Shown: one piece after another, positions 1-5,079 of the stretch
Layout: each line of letters begins with the position of its first letter
How positions within the stretch are numbered: the first letter of the stretch is position 1
From: an uncultured Clostridia bacterium
GTDB taxonomy: Bacteria > Bacillota > Clostridia > Oscillospirales > Ruminococcaceae
DNA: 5,079 nt
Assembly (NCBI GenBank): GCA_945835425.1
Contig: CAMAJC010000161.1
Location: 1 to 5,079, forward strand
Reading direction: 5' to 3'
Notes under the pieces: generated by a model
Seen by the model: the letters and a program-made list of their open reading frames with translations, nothing else
Told to the model about the DNA's origin: nothing
Databases searched by the model: none
Program-made: the position numbers and the translations under genes

Positions 1-45
1 TATGACCCTGACGGAAATCTGATTGAAGTAGGAACACCCGTGTAA
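1..45 (+). CDS. VOC (glyoxalase/bleomycin-resistance fold) protein, C-terminal end only
   Basis: Frame 1 is open from the window edge to a TAA at 43-45 and encodes YDPDGNLIEVGTPV. The DPDGN-hydrophobic-hydrophobic-E pattern is the usual last strand of vicinal oxygen chelate proteins (glyoxalase I, fosfomycin and bleomycin resistance proteins, dioxygenases). In that family the Glu of the IEV segment is normally a metal ligand. Only 14 residues are visible, so the substrate cannot be named and the start lies outside the window. It runs in the same direction as the GNAT gene 166 bases downstream. I see no clear terminator between them, so co-transcription is possible but unproven. Confidence 0.7.
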   Translation, partial: YDPDGNLIEVGTPV

Positions 46-195
46 CACATCTCGATAACTTTCGATTTCCGACGTCGCCTTTTCTTATGCTGGATTCGGT
101 TATTCAGATGAATGTCTGCAAAGTGCATGAATATGTCTCCGAAAAAAATAGGGAGCCGAATCAATCAGAGCTTCCCGATAATATTCATAATTTCT

Positions 196-205
196 GAAAG
201 GAAGG
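196..205 (+). promoter_or_regulatory. Ribosome binding site that decides the GNAT start
   Basis: The purine-rich run GAAAGGAAGG ends at 205. An ATG at 206 directly abuts it and leaves no spacer. The second in-frame ATG at 212 has a 6-base spacer, which is a normal distance. I therefore prefer the start at 212. Confidence 0.6.
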
Positions 206-211
206 ATGCTT

Positions 212-715
212 ATGCTGCGCCTGCGCCCATTTAAACCCTGTGACGCCGAAAAAATTGTCAGCTGGATCCCCGATGAGCACGCTTTTTACCTCTGGTCGGC
301 GGACCGCTATGGTCATTATCCGATCACGGCGGCGGATATGAACCGGTACTATGCAAACGATGACCAGAATCCGAACCTCTGGCCGATGACTGCTTTTGAC
401 GAAAGCGGCGTAGTCGGGCATCTGATTATGCGCTTTACCGATGCGGAGAAAAAGGTGCTGCGCTTTGGTTTTATCATTGTCGACCTGTCCAAGCGCGGCA
501 AAGGCTACGGCAAGGCGATGATTCAGCTGGCGGCAAAGTACGCCTTTGAGATCGCCGGCGCCGAAAAGATCACCCTCGGCGTTTTTGCAGACAACCCGGC
601 AGCGTACCACTGCTATCTTGCAGCCGGATTTAAAGAGGTTCCCGGAGCCGCCGAAACTTACCGGATAAACGGCGAGGACTGGGAGTGCCTTGAACTGGAA
701 TGGAATAAAGAATGA
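212..715 (+). CDS. GNAT-family N-acetyltransferase
   Basis: This 167-residue protein has the normal length of a single-domain GNAT enzyme, which transfers an acetyl group from acetyl-CoA to an amine in the cytoplasm. Motif A is clear: a beta strand near residues 83-91, then RGKGYG at 95-100, matching the Q/R-x-x-G-x-G/A pyrophosphate-binding loop. Motif B is NPAAYHCYLAAGF at 128-140. Its Tyr135 sits where many GNATs place the tyrosine that protonates the CoA thiol. The N-terminal LRLRPFKPCDAE is typical of GNATs acting on small molecules or protein N-termini, but the acceptor substrate cannot be read from the sequence. I chose ATG 212 over ATG 206 (two residues longer) because of ribosome binding site spacing. 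The gene is convergent with hydF and ends one base before a strong hairpin. A link to hydrogenase maturation is not indicated. Confidence 0.9.
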   Translation: MLRLRPFKPCDAEKIVSWIPDEHAFYLWSADRYGHYPITAADMNRYYANDDQNPNLWPMTAFDESGVVGHLIMRFTDAEKKVLRFGFIIVDLSKRGKGYGKAMIQLAAKYAFEIAGAEKITLGVFADNPAAYHCYLAAGFKEVPGAAETYRINGEDWECLELEWNKE

Positions 716-757
716 AAAATGTCCTGCTTTTCGTATCTGTGAAAAGCAGGACATTTT
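716..757. terminator. Bidirectional intrinsic terminator between the GNAT gene and hydF
   Basis: Bases 716-732 are perfectly complementary to 741-757: a 17-bp stem with an 8-base loop. The stem has a GC-rich core (GTCCTGC/GCAGGAC) flanked by A and T runs, so each strand reads as a hairpin with a U-rich 3' side. It starts at the base after the GNAT stop (713-715) and ends one base before the hydF stop (759-761). It therefore can serve both convergent genes. Confidence 0.9.
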
Positions 758-758
758 A

Positions 759-1970
759 TTATGCTTTCGGCGGCAGGAGGGCGGACAGAGCCGGGAAAAT
801 CTCCACGCTGCGGGCCAGAATCCCCTGCATATAGGCGATGGTGATGCCGTAGTTGGTGAACGGGATGCCCGCGTCCTCGGCGCATTTCTGCCGGTAGAGC
901 ATCTCCCGTTCGTTCAGCATACATCCGCCGCAGTGGATGATCAGCTTATAAGGCGAGAGGTCGTCGGGAAATTCCCGTCCGGAGCTGGTCTCGATGATAA
1001 GCTCCTTGCCGGTATATTTCCGCAGCCAGTTCGGGATTTTGACCGTGCCGATATCCTCGCACTGTCGGTGATGGGTGCAGCCCTCGGAAATCAGGATGCG
1101 GTCGCCGTCCTGCAGGCTCTCGATGGTGGACACGCCTTTGACCGCGGTTTCGAGGAACCCTTTAAACCGCGCCATTAAAATCGAGAAAGAGGTCAAGGGA
1201 ATCGAGCGCGGCGTCACCTCGCTGACCACTTTGAAGGCCTGGCTGTCGGTGATGACCATGGCCGGGGTCTGGCCGAGTTTCTGAAGGGTCAGCGCCAGTT
1301 CCTTTTCGCGGGTGACGACCGAGATTGCTCCTGCTTCGAGGATATCGCGGATGGCCTGCTGCTGCGGCAGGATAAGGCGGCCTTTGGGCGCGGATGCGTC
1401 GATCGGCACAACCAGCACAACAAGATCGCCGGGGCTCAGCAGATCGCCGACCAGCTGCATCGTCATGGTGTCGGTCTTTACCAGTCTCGCGATGCGCTCC
1501 TTAAGCTCCTCAATGTTTTTCTTTTGAAGGGCGCTGACCGCGATGCCGTCCTCTGGAACAGCCGTGTCGTCCGCCGTCAGGTCGCACTTGTTGTAGACGA
1601 CCAGATAGGGAATCTGCTTTGCCTGAAACAGGGCGATCATCTCCTCGTCCGCCGCAGTTTTCCCGACCGTCTGGTCAACGACCAGCACGGCGCAGTCGGA
1701 GCGGTTGAGAATCTGCTTGGTGCGTTTGACCCGCAGTTCGCCCAGTGTCCCTTCATCGTCGAAGCCGGGCGTGTCGATGATGACCACAGGTCCCATCGGC
1801 AGCAGTTCCATCGATTTGGTGACCGGGTCGGTGGTAGTGCCCTTTACTTCGGACACCACCGACATTTCCTGGCCGGTGACGGCGTTGACAACGCTGGATT
1901 TACCGGCGTTGCGCCGTCCGAAGAAGCCGATATGTACTCTTGATGCAGAGGGAGTTTCGTTGAGTCCCAT
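759..1970 (-). CDS. hydF: [FeFe]-hydrogenase H-cluster maturation GTPase HydF
   Basis: HydF is the scaffold on which the diiron subcluster of the H-cluster is assembled before transfer to apo-HydA. The 403-residue product has the usual length. An Era/EngA-like GTPase domain comes first: P-loop GRRNAGKS at 18-25, switch I threonines at 45-47, DTPG at 66-69, NKCD at 127-130 and SAL at 146-148. A middle dimerisation region follows. The C-terminal Fe-S domain carries Cys298-Thr-His300 and, 45 residues later, His346-Cys-Gly-Gly-Cys350, the family's CxH...HCxxC cluster ligands. The start at 1970 is preferred because GAAAGGA lies 9 bases upstream. The frame stays open to an ATG at 2042, but that extension has a low-complexity, non-family sequence. 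It is the last gene of the minus-strand hyd group and lies 239 bases after hydG, so it may have its own promoter. No key residue is missing. Confidence 0.97.
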   Translation of the reverse strand: MGLNETPSASRVHIGFFGRRNAGKSSVVNAVTGQEMSVVSEVKGTTTDPVTKSMELLPMGPVVIIDTPGFDDEGTLGELRVKRTKQILNRSDCAVLVVDQTVGKTAADEEMIALFQAKQIPYLVVYNKCDLTADDTAVPEDGIAVSALQKKNIEELKERIARLVKTDTMTMQLVGDLLSPGDLVVLVVPIDASAPKGRLILPQQQAIRDILEAGAISVVTREKELALTLQKLGQTPAMVITDSQAFKVVSEVTPRSIPLTSFSILMARFKGFLETAVKGVSTIESLQDGDRILISEGCTHHRQCEDIGTVKIPNWLRKYTGKELIIETSSGREFPDDLSPYKLIIHCGGCMLNEREMLYRQKCAEDAGIPFTNYGITIAYMQGILARSVEIFPALSALLPPKA

Positions 1971-1979
1971 AATTCCCCA

Positions 1980-1986
1980 TCCTTTC
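1980..1986 (-). promoter_or_regulatory. Ribosome binding site of hydF
   Basis: On the minus strand the sequence reads GAAAGGA, with 9 bases to the ATG at 1970. It places the hydF start 72 bases inside the longest open frame and rules out the ATG at 2042. The ATG at 1980-1978 that follows directly is in another frame. Confidence 0.75.
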
Positions 1987-2100
1987 GGTTTTTTATCTTT
2001 TTTGAGTATGTTTTGGGCGCCTGCGGGCGCGGGGTATGACATTACCTACACCTGCAATAGGGTAAATAACTGCGTGACGGAAGGTAAAGGGGTTACGGTC

Positions 2101-2116
2101 GGCCTTTGAAAAGGCC
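2101..2116. repeat. Palindromic hairpin in the hydG-hydF gap
   Basis: GGCCTT (2101-2106) pairs with AAGGCC (2111-2116) around a TGAA loop. No T run follows on the minus strand, so it is unlikely to be a terminator. It could be an RNA hairpin in the hydF leader or a protein-binding palindrome. Confidence 0.4.
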
Positions 2117-2166
2117 TGGCGAAACTTTCCTGTCATTATCCCCGTCGGTTTAGTAAAAGATTATGG

Positions 2167-2185
2167 GGCGGCCTCTGCGGCCGCC
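2167..2185 (-). terminator. Possible terminator or attenuator after hydG
   Basis: GGCGGCC (2167-2173) is perfectly complementary to GGCCGCC (2179-2185) with a 5-base loop, 24 bases past the hydG stop. On the minus strand the stem is followed by CCATAATCTTTTA, which is only weakly U-rich. It may therefore terminate partially or act as an RNA-stabilising hairpin rather than as a full stop before hydF. Confidence 0.4.
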
Positions 2186-2209
2186 GTGCTCCTTATGTAG
2201 CGTGGTAAA

Positions 2210-3625
2210 TCAGAAACGGAAGTCGCGGATGCCTTCTTCGATCTTGGCCAGATGGTCTTTGCAGATTTCCCGGACCTTTTCCTTGGGGATATTGTCCAGT
2301 TCCGCTTCGATGAGCGCCTCGCCGATCTTTCTGGTTTCCTCAGAAGCGTAGTCCATCAGGTACTCCTTGAGGGTCATCAGGGCGTTGGGATGGCAGCAGT
2401 TCTGAATCTGGCCGCTCTTGCACAGGCTCATGAACCGGTCGCCGGTCCGGCCTTCGCGGTAGCAGGCAGTGCAGAAGGACGGGATATAGCCCATCTCCAT
2501 CAGCCAGCGGACGACCTCATCCAGCGTGCGCTGGTCGGAGACATCGAACTGTTCGGTATCGGTGGGACGGATTTCTTCCTGATAGCCGCCGACGGAGGTA
2601 CGGGAGCCGCCGCTGATCTGGGAAACGCCAAGGCGGATGACCTTTTCGCGGACAGCCTGGCTCTCGCGGGTCGAGATGATCATGCCGGTATAGGGGACAG
2701 CGACGCGGATCAGTGCGCAGATTTTTGCAAAGATATCGTCGCTGATACCGTTGTCGAAGTCGTCCGGGTTGATATCGTCGGCTCTCTTCAGGCGGGGAAC
2801 GCTGATGGTATGCGGGCCGACGCCGTGGACCGCCTCCAGATGCTCGGCGTGCATAAGCAGCCCTGCAAACTCATATTTATACAGGTCCAGCCCGAACAGG
2901 ACGCCAAGCCCGACATCGTCGATGCCGCCTTCCATCGCGCGGTCCATAGCCTCGGTGTGGTAAGCGTAGTTGTGCTTGGGTCCGGTGGGGTGGAGCTTTT
3001 CATAAGACTCCTTGTGATAGGTCTCCTGGAACAGGATATAGGTGCCGATGCCGGCCTCTTTGAGCTTGCGGTAGTTTTCAACGGTCGTCGCGGCGATATT
3101 GACGTTGACCCGGCGGATCGCGCCGTTTTTGTGCTTGATGGAATAAATCGTGTCGATACATTCGAGGATGTACTCGATCGGGTTGTTGACCGGGTCCTCA
3201 CCGGCCTCGATGGCAAGGCGCTTGTGGCCCATGTCCTGCAGGGCGATAACCTCGTTGCGGACCTCTTCCTGGGTCAGTTTTTTGCGCGGGATATGCTTAT
3301 TGACCGCGTGGTACGGACAGTAGGTGCAGCCGTTTACGCAGTAGTTGGACAGGTAAAGCGGTGCGAACATGACGATGCGGTTGCCGTAGAATCTCTTTTT
3401 CAGTTCCTCGGCCAGGTCATAGAGCTCTTTGATCTTCTCTTCATTTTCGCAGGCCAGCAGAACGGAGGCTTCCCGGTGGGAAAGGCCCTTGCATTCTCTT
3501 GCCTTGGCGATGATCGAGTCAATCAGCGGGAGGTTGTCCTTGTTTTCCTCAGCGTAAGCGAGGGTAGCGAGGATTTCCTCATGAGAGATAAATTCTTCGG
3601 CTTTTAAGGATTTGGGATTGTACAT
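2210..3625 (-). CDS. hydG: [FeFe]-hydrogenase H-cluster radical SAM maturase HydG (tyrosine lyase)
   Basis: HydG uses S-adenosylmethionine to cleave tyrosine into p-cresol and dehydroglycine. The latter yields the CO and CN- ligands, which are delivered on an iron-cysteine synthon. The 471-residue length is normal. The radical SAM cluster motif CVNGCTYC gives Cys96, Cys100 and Cys103 (Cx3Cx2C), and GEDP in the early barrel is the family's SAM-contacting segment. The C-terminal auxiliary cluster motif is also intact: Cys385, Cys388 and Cys411 (Cx2Cx22C). This triad separates HydG from ThiH/NocL-type tyrosine lyases. The ATG at 3625 has a GAAAGGA ribosome binding site 10 bases upstream and starts with a family-like N-terminus. 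It follows hydE across a 183-base gap that contains a repeat element, and precedes hydF. The enzyme appears complete and functional. Confidence 0.98.
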   Translation of the reverse strand: MYNPKSLKAEEFISHEEILATLAYAEENKDNLPLIDSIIAKARECKGLSHREASVLLACENEEKIKELYDLAEELKKRFYGNRIVMFAPLYLSNYCVNGCTYCPYHAVNKHIPRKKLTQEEVRNEVIALQDMGHKRLAIEAGEDPVNNPIEYILECIDTIYSIKHKNGAIRRVNVNIAATTVENYRKLKEAGIGTYILFQETYHKESYEKLHPTGPKHNYAYHTEAMDRAMEGGIDDVGLGVLFGLDLYKYEFAGLLMHAEHLEAVHGVGPHTISVPRLKRADDINPDDFDNGISDDIFAKICALIRVAVPYTGMIISTRESQAVREKVIRLGVSQISGGSRTSVGGYQEEIRPTDTEQFDVSDQRTLDEVVRWLMEMGYIPSFCTACYREGRTGDRFMSLCKSGQIQNCCHPNALMTLKEYLMDYASEETRKIGEALIEAELDNIPKEKVREICKDHLAKIEEGIRDFRF

Positions 3626-3635
3626 GGTTTTTACG

Positions 3636-3642
3636 TCCTTTC
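3636..3642 (-). promoter_or_regulatory. Ribosome binding site of hydG
   Basis: The minus strand reads GAAAGGA, 10 bases from the ATG at 3625. It lies outside the AT-rich repeat element, so the element does not supply the translation signal of hydG. Confidence 0.75.
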
Positions 3643-3676
3643 TTTCGGGTCAGAAAATCTTCCCCATTAGATATTT

Positions 3677-3806
3677 AATGAATAATGAAAAATGAAGAAT
3701 TAATAATGAAGAATTAAGGAAGTTTTGCTTCGCAAAACAATTTAAATCAATGGTTTTCGGAGAAAACCGACCGCAATTATTCATTATTCACTATTCATTA
3801 TTCATT
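3677..3806. repeat. AT-rich MITE-like element: inverted heptamer arrays around two hairpins
   Basis: The left arm is six tandem 7-mers of the form AATGAAN or AATTAAN (3677-3718). The right arm, read on the minus strand from 3806, is AATGAAT, AATGAAT, AGTGAAT, AATGAAT. The outer 31 bases of the two arms (3677-3707 and 3776-3806) are complementary at 27 positions. Between them lie two perfect 7-bp triloop hairpins: GTTTTGC-TTC-GCAAAAC (3722-3738) and GGTTTTC-GGA-GAAAACC (3752-3768). The layout resembles small non-coding repeats that I recall as scattered through clostridial genomes, but only one copy is visible here. The element ends two bases before the hydE stop codon. TTTA occurs at both edges (3674-3677 and 3808-3811) and could be a target duplication, though chance is likely in such AT-rich DNA. 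No transposase is encoded. Confidence 0.75.
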
Positions 3807-3808
3807 GT

Positions 3809-4867
3809 TTACGTCAGTAAACGCTTCACGTCGCCGCGGTCGGTGACAACGTGATAGCCGATGGATTCCATCCGGAGGGAGAGGCAATTACGGCACTCCG
3901 CCGATTCCTCGCCGGTGCAGATTTTGTTATCGTAGAGCTCGTACTTTTTCCGCACCGAAACGGGGGACAGGTTGGGCATAACGACATTTGCGCCCGAGAG
4001 GATGCCTTTTTCGCGGCCGGTCGGGTGGATGGTCCCGAGGGCAGTTGTAGCCGGGAGCAGGACGTCCGGGACGATCAGCCGGATAATCGACAGCAGGTAA
4101 CAGGTCAGCTCCAGTCCGCCGCCCGGTTCGTCCTTAAAGGGAGTAGCCTTATGGGGGATAAACGGGCCGATGCCGCACATCTGCGGCCGGAAGGTTTCGA
4201 TAAATTTGAGGTCTTCCGCCAGCATATGGGCTGTCTGGAAAGGTGAGCCGACCATGAAGCCGCAGCCGGTCTGGTAGCCGATTTCCTTAAGGTCGCGGAG
4301 ACACTGCATCCGGTGGTCAAAGGACATTTCTGCCGGGTGGAGCCGCTCATAATGCGCTTTGTCAGCCGTCTCATGGCGCAGCAAATACCGGTCGGCGCCT
4401 GCGTCAAAAAGGCGCTGGTAGCTTTCCCGGCTCCGTTCGCCGAGCGACAGGGTCACGGCGCAGTCGGGATAAAGGGACTTGATTTTGCGGATAAGCGGGC
4501 AGAGGATCTCATCGGTGAAATACCCGTCCTCGCCGCTTTGCAGCACAAAGGTCCTAAACCCCAGCTCATATCCCTGTTCACAGCAGGAGAGGATGTCCTC
4601 CTCCGAGAGCCGGTAGCGGTCGCAGTCCTTGTTGCTCCGCCGTATGCCACAGTAGAGGCAGTCGTTTTTGCAGATGTTGGAAAACTCGATCAGCCCGCGG
4701 ACATAAACATCCCGTCCGTAAATTTCCTGCCGGACGCGGACAGCCTTTTCGGCCAGCAGCTTTGCCGCCTCTTCGCAGCGGTTTTCGATCAGGTACTCGT
4801 ATTCTTCCAAAGACAGGCTGTGCTTTATTTCCAGCCGTCCGATCAGTTCTTTCAGCCGCTCATTCAT
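3809..4867 (-). CDS. hydE: [FeFe]-hydrogenase H-cluster radical SAM maturase HydE
   Basis: HydE is the second radical SAM enzyme of H-cluster assembly. It acts on the iron synthon made by HydG and prepares it for dimerisation into the diiron subcluster on HydF. The 352-residue product has the family length. CKNDCLYC gives the radical SAM ligands Cys66, Cys70 and Cys73, preceded by the family-typical IEFSN, and QSGED is the GGE-like SAM-binding segment. LLRHETAD and GIGPFIPH are strongly HydE-like. A second cysteine triad, Cys317-x7-Cys325-x2-Cys328, matches the auxiliary cluster site of Thermotoga HydE, which many homologues lack. The ATG at 4867 lies inside the upstream gene and has no clear Shine-Dalgarno sequence of its own, so translational coupling is likely. 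BioB-like and PylB-like relatives were considered, but the motifs and neighbours favour HydE. Confidence 0.97.
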   Translation of the reverse strand: MNERLKELIGRLEIKHSLSLEEYEYLIENRCEEAAKLLAEKAVRVRQEIYGRDVYVRGLIEFSNICKNDCLYCGIRRSNKDCDRYRLSEEDILSCCEQGYELGFRTFVLQSGEDGYFTDEILCPLIRKIKSLYPDCAVTLSLGERSRESYQRLFDAGADRYLLRHETADKAHYERLHPAEMSFDHRMQCLRDLKEIGYQTGCGFMVGSPFQTAHMLAEDLKFIETFRPQMCGIGPFIPHKATPFKDEPGGGLELTCYLLSIIRLIVPDVLLPATTALGTIHPTGREKGILSGANVVMPNLSPVSVRKKYELYDNKICTGEESAECRNCLSLRMESIGYHVVTDRGDVKRLLT

Positions 4868-5079
4868 GGGTGATCACATTGGAGTAAGCGGTTTTGGAGC
4901 TGACGCCGGGGAGCTTGCCGATCTTGCCGGTCAGGGCGGAGATCACGTCCTGGGGTGCGTCGACCGCGATGCTGATGATGCTCAGGTTTTTCTGGCGGTA
5001 GGGGATGCCCATCCGCCCAATGATATGCTGCCGGTATTCGTGTAGAAGCTCGCTCAGCGTTTCGACCGCGTCCGGGTGC
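4860..5079 (-). CDS. TM1266-family iron-only hydrogenase system putative regulator, C-terminal part
   Basis: Reading the minus strand from base 5078 to a TGA at 4862-4860 gives 72 residues. They include LLHEYRQHIIGRMGIPYR, then SIISIAVDAPQDVISALTG, then KLPGVSSKTAYS. This pattern is that of the small TM1266-type proteins (about 80 residues, NikR-like/ACT-like ferredoxin fold) found beside hydE, hydG and hydF in Thermotoga and many Clostridia and annotated as putative regulators. Their ligand and mechanism are not established to my knowledge. Given the usual size, only about ten N-terminal residues should lie outside the window. The gene overlaps hydE by 8 bases, which indicates one transcript and probable translational coupling. 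Confidence 0.9.
   Translation of the reverse strand, partial: HPDAVETLSELLHEYRQHIIGRMGIPYRQKNLSIISIAVDAPQDVISALTGKIGKLPGVSSKTAYSNVITHE

Larger units (their letters stand above)
1971..2209. other. Non-coding gap between hydG and hydF with several short inverted repeats
   Basis: This stretch has no convincing gene. Going down the minus strand from hydG it holds a GC-rich hairpin (2167-2185), then the palindrome GGCCTT-TGAA-AAGGCC (2101-2116). That palindrome lies between complementary 5-mers CCGTC (2142-2146) and GACGG (2076-2080). A GCGCC/GGCGC hairpin (2017-2030) follows, then an A-rich leader carrying the hydF ribosome binding site. I found no good sigma-70-type promoter, although a promoter for hydF would be expected if the hairpin after hydG terminates. 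I could not match the region to a known riboswitch by eye. Confidence 0.5.

Noticed and set aside
177..191. GATAAT and CATAAT as possible -10 boxes for the GNAT gene.
   Set aside because: Neither has a TTGACA-like box at about 17 bases upstream, so the match is weak in AT-rich sequence.
2017..2030. The GCGCC-TGCG-GGCGC hairpin as a terminator before hydF.
   Set aside because: The stem is only 5 bp and no T run follows on either strand.
1971..2042. A 24-residue N-terminal extension of HydF from ATG 2042.
   Set aside because: The good ribosome binding site fits ATG 1970. The extension has no family similarity and crosses a hairpin.
2252..3607. A 451-codon open frame on the plus strand, antisense to nearly all of hydG.
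   Set aside because: It mirrors the codon structure of hydG in GC-rich DNA, has no recognisable domain, and hydG on the other strand is certain.
3626..3700. A sigma-70-type promoter for hydG inside or beside the repeat element.
   Set aside because: Several TTCATT and TAAATAT-like words occur, but none gives a convincing -35/-10 pair. The repeat sequence alone explains them.
3677..3806. CRISPR array.
   Set aside because: The repeat unit is only 7 bases, has no unique spacers, and the arrays are inverted to each other.
4313..4873. A 186-codon plus-strand open frame opposite the start of hydE.
   Set aside because: It has no family-like motifs and lies wholly opposite intact hydE coding sequence, so it is a shadow frame.

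Overview
The window carries most of an [FeFe]-hydrogenase maturation operon on the minus strand, facing two small plus-strand genes. The HydE/HydG/HydF set, the TM1266-type gene ahead of hydE, the GC-rich coding sequence and strong AAAGGA-type ribosome binding sites suggest a fermentative, hydrogen-metabolising anaerobe. A member of the Clostridia, perhaps close to the Oscillospiraceae/Ruminococcaceae, fits best; this placement is inference from gene content and repeat style.

Left part, plus strand: positions 1-45 are the last codons of a VOC (glyoxalase-fold) protein. A 166-base gap follows, then a complete GNAT N-acetyltransferase (212-715). Its stop is followed at once by a perfect 17-bp hairpin (716-757). 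The hairpin ends one base before the stop of the convergent hydF, so it probably terminates transcription from both sides.

Right part, minus strand, read from 5079 down to 759: the 3' end of a TM1266-family regulator-like protein overlaps hydE by 8 bases. Then come hydE, a 183-base gap filled mostly by an AT-rich repeat element, hydG, a 239-base gap with several short inverted repeats, and hydF. By family knowledge, HydG (radical SAM) cleaves tyrosine to supply CO and CN- on an iron synthon. HydE (radical SAM) processes that synthon. HydF (GTPase with an Fe-S site) assembles the diiron subcluster and delivers it to the hydrogenase HydA. All expected cysteine motifs and GTPase motifs are intact, so the pathway looks functional. 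No hydrogenase structural gene is present in the window.

The genes themselves are well known. The least ordinary feature is the element at 3677-3806 between hydE and hydG. It has two arrays of 7-bp repeats in inverted orientation around two perfect triloop hairpins, and it abuts the hydE stop codon. I see no tRNA, rRNA, CRISPR array or transposase gene, and no convincing undescribed multi-gene system.
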